A DNA stretch of 64,000 bases from Bimastos eiseni (lineage: Eukaryota; Annelida; Clitellata; Crassiclitellata; Lumbricidae). The translations under genes and the position numbers were made by a program. Of this stretch, positions 28,301-33,915 are shown piece after piece; positions within the stretch are counted from its first letter, which is position 1, and each line of letters opens with the position of its first letter. The stretch covers positions 33,832,995-33,896,994 of the forward strand of contig OY365813.1 of the NCBI GenBank assembly GCA_959347315.1, in the 5' to 3' direction. The notes beneath the pieces were generated by a model. It did not search any database and was not told the origin of the DNA. It worked only from the letters and a program-made list of their open reading frames with translations.

Positions 28301-31300
28301 ATTGTAAAATTATCGGTAGACCTAATCACTCGAATCGTTTTATTGCATGTTTGATTATTGTTTTAGAATGTTCAGCGAACTGTTCTGCAGGATGTAACAT
28401 CAATGGAGCAAATAAGTGCGATCGGTGTGAGCTCGGATATGCAATGACGGCAAATGGAACATGCGACAGTACGTGGTTTTGTGTTGGCCTTGCGGTTGGC
28501 CTTTTTGATATTTATATAATTATATTAACAATAGTTTGCCTTTGCTAATGACGTAGACGTACTTCATTTTAAACTGTGACGTAACTTACCGAAAATGATG
28601 ACGCAGGTTGGTAGGAGAGTGTGCATCTTTTCATAAAATTATAAATAAATTATATTAACATTAGCTTGTGTTTGCTTGTGACGTAAACGTAGGCCTATAT
28701 ATTTATCTGTACAATGTGACGTAATTTACCAAAAGTTATCCTTCAATTAGTCGGCTTATGTTCATCTTTTCATCGTGATATATCAGAACGTTTTTACGGA
28801 CTGTGACGTAATTTCACGATTGACCGAAGCTGCTATGTGAATCTTTAGTTTCGTGTTTTCCATTATTATCAGCCTACATTTTTCCTGTGTTATTGCTCGT
28901 AGGATGTTCTGCATACTGTGGAGTCGGATGCAATATGACCGGCGTTTATAAGTGTGATCGATGTGATCCTGGGTATGGACTGACGGCAAACGGCTCTTGT
29001 GACAGTAAGTCCTAAAGACGGTTGAGTCAGTACGTTATAATTATAATTCTTTTACACAGTACATTTTGACGCTTTCGGATTAAAGTGTCTTGTGAAGATA
29101 GTTATTTCTCGTATGAAATTCCATAACCATAACCGTGAAAATTAGGCCTATAGAAAGTAACATATCGCGGTACTGAGAATAAGTATTCTATCGGGCAAAT
29201 GGAAACCCAGAAGGGTACCAAGGTCCCGCTATACATGGGGCCACCTGGGTAGGACTACACTGTAGGTTTCACCAGAATTAGATGATTGAAAATAATTGAT
29301 TATGAGACTATGTACAGGTTCAATTTCTAACAATTATCATATCTTGTCATATATATGTTTGACCAAACTTCAAGGTACGACTTTACTACACCAAAGACTT
29401 AGGAGCGACTGCTTAATTAGCACTATGAGCTCAACACGCTTCTGTGTGTACTGCGTGTCTTCACGTGTAATAACATCCATTATTCCGTTTATTTTAGAAT
29501 GTGCATTGAACTGTAACGTCAGCATCGGCTGTAACATGTCTGGTTCCGGTCGATGTGATGCATGTCAAAGTGGTTACGAGTTGACTTCAAACGGAACCTG
29601 CTCTGGTAGGCACAATTTCAAGTGACATTAGCTGGCTGTTAAACCACAGTGGACCTTTTATAAAAATTTTGTCATGTTTTTCCACTGTTCCACTGTTGTC
29701 TGTCGGAAGCCAAGTGCGTCAGTTCCTGCAGTTGTCTTCTGCCCCAGTCAACAATATCACCCAGCCACTCCCTGTGTGGACGACCTTTTGTTTGGATCTC
29801 CATCCTGCCGAACATCACTGTATTGATCTTTCTGTTGCCATTCATTCTACCGATGTGGCCTAATAGCCCCAGCTTTCCCTGAGCCACCCTTTGCATCAGA
29901 ATCTCCCTGTGGTGGATTCGTTTATACAGCTTTTCGTTGTTAACTTTCGGTGTCTCTCAGCCTATTCTTATTAATAATCTATTGTAACGTTTTCTCTCAA
30001 AGGCTATGATTACCTTTTATATGTCTCTTGTTATTAACCATCCGTATAACATACTGCTAAGCACGCATGTTCGCAACGCGTTTAGTTTTGCTGCTAACTT
30101 TATGGATCTACTCTTTCAAATATTGTTCAGAGCCTTTAATGTCGCTGTTGCTCTTGCATAAGAAAATTTTATAGGAGAAATAGATGTATGATTGAGGCGT
30201 AATTATGTACTCTAAAAGTAGTTGTAAATATATCTAACGATGCGATACATTGCAGTAAAGTTTTTTTGGTTCTGATCTACAGTGACAACAACCACGCCGA
30301 AGCCTACCACTACCGCGATCGCACCTTCCACTAACGCGATAGCACCTACCACCATCACCTCAAGACCCTCCAATACTCTAAAAGACCCATCAGCGATGGA
30401 TCCCTCCATAACAGGTCGCACAGTGCCAAATGGTGGAGTTACTGGACTATCAATTCCTTCAAACATTAACCTCTCAGTGACAGGTGGTGATCCACCAAAC
30501 AATGGAGGTACTGCATTGTCATATTCTTCGATTATCAATCAATCAGCAATCAATCAATTAATCGCTTTTTACCCTCTTTTCTTAAACTTGGCTTGCGTAA
30601 AGTTTGTCACGATTGGTAATCTTTCAACTCTTTTCCAGTGATGTTTTAGTCGACCTACAGAGCTGAAATTTTGCGCACGTGTGAGGCCTGCAAGATAATG
30701 CAATGTATCAAATTTTTACAGACATAACTCAAAAATTGAGAACTGGAAAATTTTGAAAAAAAATATATAAAAATTGAAATATTTAAATATCGTTTAACCA
30801 CTCGAACTAGTCTTCCTTGACGTGCTCCATTCCGGTAATTTACATCATCAATGATACGTATTTGATTACATATTATGTAATAAAAAATCTCTTTAGGAAA
30901 TGGAAAGAAATTGCGCCATCTACCAGATAAAAGAGGCTCCCAAAAACCCGTGTTTTACTTTAACTTGTATATTGTTAACCACAGCAATACAGTAAAACAG
31001 AATAGGTAGGCCTACATGGGTAGATGTACCGTCAGCAAACAATTGGTGATCCGCATACAGGGTCTCCCTAATACTATTATAAGGTACATCCAGTGACCAG
31101 CTAACTTGTTAAAGTAGCTTATTTATTTATTTTCAATTTAAAGCGCCTTTCTTTAATGCACATATATGTTATCGACATTGTCGCAATAAACGCAAAATCA
31201 AGTTTTATACAAAACAAAACAGAAACAAAAAACACTTTTATTGATTATAACACAGACATACCTGCAACATCCCTTAGACATGTTTTTCCACTTTATCTAT

Positions 31301-32908
31301 TACCAGCGACAGGTGCTACCCCGCCAAACAATGGAGGCACTGGCTCATCAACTGTATGGAATGGGGATCCACTTACACCGAATACGGGCCAATGGTCGTC
31401 TACCACTTTCAATCCATTCGGGAATGGCAACAACACGTCTTCGTCATCTTGTAGGTTGATTTTTTCAATTCATCTATTATTAGTTGGACTTAATTTTAGG
31501 TAGAAGATTTTTGTATAGGCCTACTATAGAGCGGGTCATCTGGGACTCATTCGGAAGGGATTTATGAAGCCGCAACGTGTCCGCAAATCAGAGATCATCT
31601 TTTCAGATAGGTATATCACTATTATTAGCCTATCAGTAGCCTAACTATCGCTATTATTAGTATTATTATAATATCGTTGTTATTATTATTATTATATCTA
31701 TTATTACTGTTGTTATTATTATTATTATTAAAATGTGTTTACGTGTGAGTAGGGCTATTTCATGCAATGTTCGCATCACTCACGACGCTACCGCTGGGAT
31801 GAATAATAATTATTAGGTCATGACATCAATATCAGATCTATAACGATTCTCTATCGTATTTTATTCATAGCCAACAATAGTTCCAACGATCCTATCTCAC
31901 AATTGGGCGGCATTGGAATCGACTGGAGTATCCTTCTCACCATTCTGTTACTCCTCCTTGGAGGAATTCTGGCCACTTTCTTCGCGTGCTGTTGCTGGTG
32001 CTGTCGTTTCTACCCATTCGCTCTGGGCAGACAACGATATTACTACGCGGAACAGAAAGCAGTCAGAACGCTGGTACCGTGTCTTAATGTTGGACTTAAC
32101 CTACTTGCATTAATTAACTGATTTGAATTATTCAAATTTCTGGCTCTTAGGCAGAGAAAATCAGCGCTTCTATGCAGAGAAATTCTGGGCTTCTAGGTAG
32201 AGAAATTCCGGGCCCCTATACGCAGAAAAATTCCGGGATACTAGGTAGAGAAATTCCGGCCACTAAGCTTCTATTACTGTCGATACAACACTCAGCGTGA
32301 CAGATCTATTTTTACTATTCTTCTAAGCTCCACACAGGCCTACAAGATGTTGTACTCTCGCCATCTACATCCTCCACGTACGCATTGGCTTCTATCCCAC
32401 CAAGTCATTGAAGCAACTTCCCCATCCATCTCACCTCCCCTTGTGAATTTTCCCCTTAATTTAGATGAGACATGTCAATAAAATTCTACATTATTTCCCT
32501 GAGGGAACAGTTGCTTCGTGGTTTACATAGCGTACAGTATGAAAAGAGGCACAACTATAGGCCAATATAGGGGGGGGGGGGCTGAGGTAAAAAAAAGTGG
32601 ACACACGCAATTTTTCCAAGTCCGATGAGTTTTTCTTTTTCGAAAGAGGGGGGGGGGGGTAACGGTGCCTTCAGTGCGCTGCTTCACGCCATCGGCATTT
32701 GCAATACGAGCAAGCCTAGGAATATTTTCTGGTTGCGTCCCTGTTTAGAAGCCCAGTACGTACGACGTACGTGTAACTGTTGTGTTACTATCTTACCTTT
32801 ATAATCTTTATCCATTTCTTTCAGGGTGTTGACAGAAGGCGCTACCCCACACTCAACCACCGCATAACGTGTCCAGAAAATTACACATGGCGTCCCATCA
32901 ACTATTAG
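5807..32908 (+). CDS. Gene 1: large type I membrane protein with tandem 34-residue Cys-rich (EGF/furin-like) repeats
   Basis: Assembled from about 45 exons. The order is a signal peptide (5807-5900, 6005-6031), six single Cys-rich exons, 31 spliceable 102-nt exons each encoding one six-cysteine unit (C-x3-C-x3-C-x7-C-x2-C-x11-C), a divergent unit (29498-29605), a Thr/Pro/Asn/Gly stalk (30283 onward, 31307-31450), a membrane span (31871-32073) and a basic tail ending at TAG (32825-32908). Every internal intron up to the membrane exon is phase 1, and the last one is phase 0. The predicted product is about 1,540-1,550 aa, depending on the stalk donor. The architecture suggests a heavily glycosylated cell-surface receptor or adhesion protein. 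Database programs might label it VSP-like, furin-like or EGF-like, and no specific ligand or role can be read from the sequence. Least certain are the first exon and the 3' end of the first stalk exon. Confidence 0.85.
6005..6031 (+). CDS. Gene 1 exon 2, 27-nt microexon (signal peptide end)
   Basis: A 27-nt phase 1-1 exon lies between a ttttttcgcag acceptor and a perfect gtaagt donor. It encodes LVLQASAQ plus split codons, matching the c-region of a signal peptide with predicted cleavage after ASA. The next exon (7629) continues in phase and begins the first Cys-rich module. Confidence 0.7.
6215..6405 (-). repeat. tRNA-Arg-like SINE, copy 2
   Basis: Same family as 2455-2710: gtcggcagccgcgcaggg, gcctagcgaaagaagga and gtcgaactctgttcctcagc. 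It lies in the intron between exons 2 and 3 of gene 1. Confidence 0.6.
7629..7727 (+). CDS. Gene 1 exon 3, Cys-rich module
   Basis: A 99-nt phase 1-1 exon with acceptor tatttcag and donor gtaaac. It reads PGGCPPECGTCFDNLTCSSC and on to QGTC, a six-cysteine furin/EGF-like module unlike the later 34-residue units. It contains one N-glycosylation sequon (NLT). Confidence 0.8.
8658..8753 (+). CDS. Gene 1 exon 4, Cys-rich module
   Basis: A 96-nt phase 1-1 exon with acceptor ttttgcag and consensus donor gtaagt. It encodes CGTNCIQCTYGANCTLCEAG followed by a final Cys, with the six-cysteine spacing of a small EGF/furin-like module. Confidence 0.8.
8846..8935 (+). mobile_element. Tc1/mariner-like terminal fragment
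   Basis: After TA, the sequence cagtggtggaaatgattatt looks like a Tc1-type terminal inverted repeat. No matching opposite end or transposase was found before 9300, so this is a fragment. Confidence 0.4.
9370..9474 (+). CDS. Gene 1 exon 5, Cys-rich module
   Basis: A 105-nt phase 1-1 exon with acceptor gctctag and donor gtaaga. It contains CSGICEKNGAGKCDVCKPGY and ends ENGDC. The KCDxCxxGYxLxNGxC pattern already resembles the later array units, so this may be close to the ancestral module. Confidence 0.8.
10330..10402. repeat. (TC)n microsatellite
   Basis: A long CT/TC dinucleotide tract with few interruptions, in the intron before exon 6 of gene 1. Confidence 0.9.
10565..10663 (+). CDS. Gene 1 exon 6, Cys-rich module
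   Basis: A 99-nt phase 1-1 exon with acceptor cttttcag and donor gtgagt. It reads CITNCRSCLTNLTYCDSC and on to FPGNKTC. Two N-glycosylation sequons (NLT, NKT) are present. The preceding intron holds a long (TC)n tract at about 10330-10400. Confidence 0.8.
10737..10990 (+). repeat. SINE-like repeat with tRNA-like head
   Basis: Begins gatagtgtagtggttagcgt, an A-box-like tRNA head, then cagtttaacgtcgctgtgtg and atccaggcctggaactggca, shared with the family at 3240 and 45600. It lies in the intron after exon 6 of gene 1. Confidence 0.55.
11379..11450. repeat. (GAA/GAG)n purine tract
   Basis: About 70 bp of almost pure purine on the + strand, ending 35 bp before the acceptor of exon 7 of gene 1. 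Confidence 0.85.
11486..11593 (+). CDS. Gene 1 exon 7, Cys-rich module
   Basis: A 108-nt phase 1-1 exon with acceptor atatttcag and donor gtaagt. It encodes CSAYCTVKNTCLNDGAGTCD, then KCDSGYYWTPEKSC, a six-cysteine module. A purine-rich (GAA/GAG)n tract at about 11379-11450 sits just upstream. Confidence 0.8.
12188..12286 (+). CDS. Gene 1 exon 8, Cys-rich module
   Basis: A 99-nt phase 1-1 exon with acceptor tggtttcag and donor gtatgt. It reads CANNCLSCANNLAFKCDICQ and ends LGYGLTVNKTC. This is the last individual module before the homogeneous 34-residue array starts. Confidence 0.8.
12355..12600 (-). mobile_element. Non-LTR retrotransposon 3'-end fragment with (ATTC)n
   Basis: An (ATTC/ATTT)n stretch, then gtatagcgtctcttcaatg and the words ggagcctgttccaggg. 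These match the 3' ends of retroelement copies at 57238 and 55570. Minus orientation. Confidence 0.5.
13159..15621 (+). CDS. Gene 1 array, first four units
   Basis: Exons 13159-13260, 13911-14012, 14856-14957 and 15520-15621, each 102 nt and phase 1-1. The units contain NCAAGCNITGASKCDQCDLG, NCAVGCSVAGAFKCDRC, FCSAGCNLTGAAKCDRC and NCAVGCNVKGAYKCDRC. These are the most diverged array members and lie outside the four-class block pattern. The first ends in SCA; the other three end in SCD. Confidence 0.9.
14505..14685 (+). mobile_element. Non-LTR retrotransposon 3' end
   Basis: Reads GPSAWNDLPPS in one frame, the C-terminal reverse-transcriptase motif, and ends in gaggcgctatataaatct. It is a 5'-truncated copy in the intron between the second and third array exons. 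Confidence 0.65.
15660..15850 (+). mobile_element. Degraded non-LTR retrotransposon 3' end
   Basis: Contains gaccttcctccatcactaag and ttgcctctgaatagttattc, matching the copies at 14505 and 57000, but with more decay. It lies just upstream of the relic array exon. Confidence 0.5.
15911..15990 (+). pseudogene. Decayed array exon (relic unit)
   Basis: After tttcag the sequence still aligns to the array unit: VGCDLTGAY, then KCDR, then a TGA in place of the fifth Cys and a TAG shortly after. The first two cysteines and the final NGSC segment are gone. It lies in the 15622-16286 intron between two intact units and has no usable donor. Confidence 0.75.
16287..17473 (+). CDS. Gene 1 array, block 1 (S-V-T-A)
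   Basis: Four 102-nt exons: S 16287-16388 (NCLVGCNITGALKCDRC), V 16593-16694 (NCAAGCNMTGVYKCDGC), T 16947-17048 (NCTFGCNHTGAYKCDRC, ending CA) and A 17372-17473 (NCAAGCNVTGASKCDQC). All are in frame with ag acceptors and gtatgt, gtatgt, gtgtgc and gtatgt donors. This is the first full copy of the four-class higher-order block. Confidence 0.9.
17723..17824 (+). pseudogene. Array exon with destroyed splice acceptor (class S, block 2)
   Basis: The 102-nt reading frame is intact (NCSVGCIMTGPFKCDRCDPG ... NGSCD) with a good gtatgt donor. The acceptor dinucleotide, however, is AT: ttttcat in place of the ttttcag seen in its sister copy at 23317. In-frame inclusion from any upstream acceptor would also create a TAA exactly at the lost junction. 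The exon should therefore be skipped, joining 17473 to 18038 without frameshift. Confidence 0.8.
18038..18959 (+). CDS. Gene 1 array, block 2 (V-T-A; S copy dead)
   Basis: Exons V 18038-18139 (HCADGCNMTGVYKCDGC, first split codon AGA = Arg), T 18396-18497 (NCTIGCNSTGAYKCDRC) and A 18858-18959 (NCAAGCNMTGASKCDRC, gtaagt donor). The introns are close copies of those in block 1, including the text around 18140-18300 that matches 16695-16850. Confidence 0.9.
19204..20841 (+). CDS. Gene 1 array, block 3 (S-V-T-A)
   Basis: Exons S 19204-19305 (NCSVGCNMTGALKCDRC), V 19618-19719 (NCAAGCNTTGVYKCDGC), T 20300-20401 (NCTFGCNSTGAYKCDRC, ending SCG) and A 20740-20841 (NCAAGCNLTGASKCDRC). The S exon uses a GC donor (gcatgt at 19306) instead of GT. 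All are phase 1-1 and 102 nt. Confidence 0.9.
21095..23098 (+). CDS. Gene 1 array, block 4 (S-V-T-A)
   Basis: Exons S 21095-21196 (NCPVGCNISGAFKCDRCELG), V 21815-21916 (NCAVGCNMTGVYKCDGC), T 22444-22545 (NCTFGCNSTGAYKCDRC, ending CA) and A 22997-23098 (NCAAGCNMTGASKCDRCDFG). The introns are longer than in earlier blocks, so the block period grows to about 2.2 kb. The donors are gtatgt, gtatgt, gtatgc and gtacgt. Confidence 0.9.
23317..24848 (+). CDS. Gene 1 array, block 5 (S-V-T-A)
   Basis: Exons S 23317-23418 (NCSVGCNMTGAFKCDRC, with GFSLTTNGSC), V 23637-23738 (YCAVGCNMTGVFKCDGC), T 24234-24335 (NCTFGCNHTGAYKCDRC) and A 24747-24848 (NCAAGCNMTGASKCDRC, ending SCE). The S exon and its downstream intron are nearly identical to the splice-dead copy at 17723 and its intron. 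Confidence 0.9.
25132..29004 (+). CDS. Gene 1 array, 3' mixed units (A-A-S-A-S-A-S-V)
   Basis: Eight 102-nt exons: A 25132-25233, A 25408-25509, S-like 25828-25929, A 26264-26365, S 26594-26695, A 27651-27752, S-like 28367-28468 and V-like 28903-29004. The four-class order breaks down here into mainly A/S alternation. The unit at 27651 encodes the same 34 residues as the one at 18858. The intron before 27651 was enlarged by a retrotransposon fragment. Confidence 0.9.
26715..27490 (-). mobile_element. 5'-truncated non-LTR retrotransposon in array intron
   Basis: The minus strand encodes HWLPVSQRISNRIAALVLRC, then AFSAVGHSIWNDLPFELRS, the hallmark C-terminal end of CR1/L2-like reverse transcriptases. 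The frame is still open over more than 190 codons, so the insertion is relatively young. It enlarges the intron between 26695 and 27651. Confidence 0.75.
29498..29605 (+). CDS. Gene 1 terminal divergent Cys-rich unit
   Basis: A 108-nt phase 1-1 exon with acceptor tattttag and donor gtaggc. It reads CALNCNVSIGCNMSGSGRCD then ACQSGYELTSNGTC. It keeps the six cysteines of the array but has two extra residues between cysteines 2 and 3 and lacks the homogenised sequence. It probably escaped array turnover. Confidence 0.85.
29672..29935 (-). mobile_element. Non-LTR retrotransposon ORF2 C-terminal fragment
   Basis: The minus strand encodes LGLLGHIGRMNGNRKINTVM and later GRPHREWLGDIVDWGRRQLQ, the typical GHxxRM...GRPxxxW tail of non-LTR reverse-transcriptase proteins. 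It lies in the intron before the stalk exon. Confidence 0.75.
30283..30507 (+). CDS. Gene 1 stalk exon (Thr/Pro-rich)
   Basis: After gatctacag, phase 1, the frame encodes TTTPKPTTTAIAPST, TTITSRPSNTL and further Ser/Thr/Pro/Asn-rich sequence with no cysteine. This is typical of an O-glycosylated juxtamembrane stalk. The 3' end is ambiguous: phase-1 donors occur after 30483 (gtggtg) and after 30507 (gtactg). The motif TGGDPPNNGGT just before the second donor resembles TGATPPNNGGT in the next exon. Confidence 0.65.
31307..31450 (+). CDS. Gene 1 second stalk exon
   Basis: A 144-nt phase 1-1 exon with acceptor attaccag and donor gtaggt. It encodes TGATPPNNGGTGSS, then WNGDPLTPNTGQWSS and NPFGNGNNTSSSS. 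It is Asn/Gly/Ser/Thr-rich with one clear sequon (NNTS). It joins directly to the membrane-span exon. Confidence 0.75.
31871..32073 (+). CDS. Gene 1 transmembrane exon
   Basis: After attcatag the phase-1 frame gives SNNSSNDPISQLGGIGIDW, then a single strong hydrophobic span (SILLTILLLLLGGILATFFA). CCCWCCRFYPFALGRQRYYY and AEQKAVRTL follow. The cysteine cluster at the inner face is a likely palmitoylation site. The span after a large extracellular Cys-rich region makes this a type I protein. The donor is CTG|gtaccg in phase 0, which fits the acceptor at 32825. Confidence 0.8.
32140..32275. repeat. Short minisatellite (about 31-bp unit)
   Basis: Four to five degenerate copies of a unit containing ttctaggtagagaaattccgg. 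They start about 65 bp after the donor of the transmembrane exon. Confidence 0.75.
32825..32908 (+). CDS. Gene 1 last coding exon (cytoplasmic tail)
   Basis: Acceptor tttctttcag opens in phase 0 and encodes GVDRRRYPTLNHRITCPENY, then TWRPINY and TAG (32906-32908). The RRR stretch just inside the membrane fits a cytoplasmic stop-transfer and tail. No known signalling motif is recognisable, and the whole tail is only about 60 residues. Confidence 0.65.
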   Translation, partial: GVDRRRYPTLNHRITCPENYTWRPINY

Positions 32909-33059
32909 ACTCTGTGTTCAGCTGTGTGTGGATAATTTCGAATACTGATGATTCAATTCTCGGATTCTAATTATCTTTAAACAACTCCTAAATCCATTCA
33001 ACTTCCGTCTCCTTTCGTTTTCTACCGAAGACCTTGACTGCTCGAGCAGACGAGAAGAA

Positions 33060-33430
33060 AAGCTTATCTATTTATTACAGTTCTTTGGTCGCCATTGGTG
33101 TGATCGAGCAGGACATACTAACTTCGCGAGAGATGGCATCCCTTTCACTCGTTCACTATTCAGTAATTTTTATAACGCCCCATTGAGTGGGATTACTCAG
33201 AGGAGAGTTTATGAGATCATATTGCAGAGAGAAGACGAGAAGCTCCCTATTATTAACCGCAGTTCTTTGGTCACTGCACTCATCAGCTACTGCTGCCACC
33301 TATTGGTGCGGAATAGCAGGACATACTTACTTTGCAAGAGATGAGCGATCATCATTTCACTTTTTCATAAATTCATTTATAAATTCATTAATGTGTATAG
33401 CGCCCCATAAGTGGAATTTCCTCAGAGGAG
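33060..33430. repeat. Direct duplication, about 180-190-bp unit
   Basis: Two copies share acagttctttggtc, agcaggacatact, gagatg and tagcgccccat/taacgccccat followed by ctcagaggag. A third partial copy of the end occurs at 33495-33545. Confidence 0.65.
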
Positions 33431-33674
33431 GTTGTAAAGAATAAAATTATTCTGCCCCTTTTATTCACTCGCTCATTATTTAATTTATAAATTCATTAAT
33501 TTATATAGCGCCCTCCAGAGTTGGATTGCTCAGAGGCGAGTTTATGAAATAAATACTGCACGGGAAAAGCTCTTTTCGGCGTTTTATCTGTAGCTAGTAC
33601 AAATGGGATTAGGAACATCTGTCCCGTCTCTGCTGCGAAGAGGGGGTGACCCTGATTATCCGATGGGCAGCAAA

Positions 33675-33915
33675 AATGGGGCCGTGGAGCAACGGATAAC
33701 AAACTTGGATCGCAGAGCTGAGGAACTGAGTTCGATTCTCGTATCCGCCGTAAGGTTCATTAATAAACCTTTCGCTAGGCGGCGGCGTTGGTTAAATTAT
33801 GTGTAGCCTATAGCGTAATGACGCCCTGCGTGGCTGCCGGCGGTAAAATTTGAATTCTGTAATAACTCTTCATCATTCGTTAGTATTGTGCGATGTGTCA
33901 GTTTGCGATTAAATG
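33675..33915 (+). repeat. tRNA-Arg-like SINE, fullest copy
   Basis: The head reads ggggccgtggagcaacggat, with an A-box-like core, then a B-box-like gagttcgattctcg. The family body follows (cctttcgctaggcggcgg, cgtggctgccggcgg, cttcatcattcgttag). The tRNA-like part has no coherent cloverleaf, so it is not a functional tRNA gene. Confidence 0.65.

Larger units (their letters stand above)
13159..29004 (+). repeat. Tandem array of 102-nt phase 1-1 exons (34-residue six-Cys units)
   Basis: Starting at 13159, a 102-nt exon recurs 32 times with open reading frame. All copies are flanked by ag at the 5' side except the one at 17723, and all end in gaca/gcaa (or a close variant) before gtatgt-like donors, except one GC donor. 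The consensus unit is CSPNCAAGCNMTGASKCDRC followed by DPGYGLTANGSCD. Introns are about 200-960 bp. Four protein classes are visible from short signatures. A has NCAAGC and TGAS; S has NCSVGC or similar with TGAL/TGAF; V has TGVY and CDGCD; T has NCTFGC with TGAY and ends in CA. Because each exon is symmetric, any number can be gained, lost or skipped without frameshift. Confidence 0.95.

Noticed and set aside
13159..29605. CRISPR-like regular repeats
   Set aside because: The repeats are 102-nt coding exons with splice sites and diverged introns as spacers, in a eukaryotic genome.
13159..29605. Giardia-type VSP gene (protist origin)
   Set aside because: The Cys pattern is superficially VSP-like, but the dense spliceosomal introns and the animal GTSF1 and WD40 genes next door rule out a diplomonad.
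29672..29896. Minus-strand 74-aa ORF as a host protein
   Set aside because: GHIGRM ... GRPHREW is a common retrotransposon ORF2 tail.
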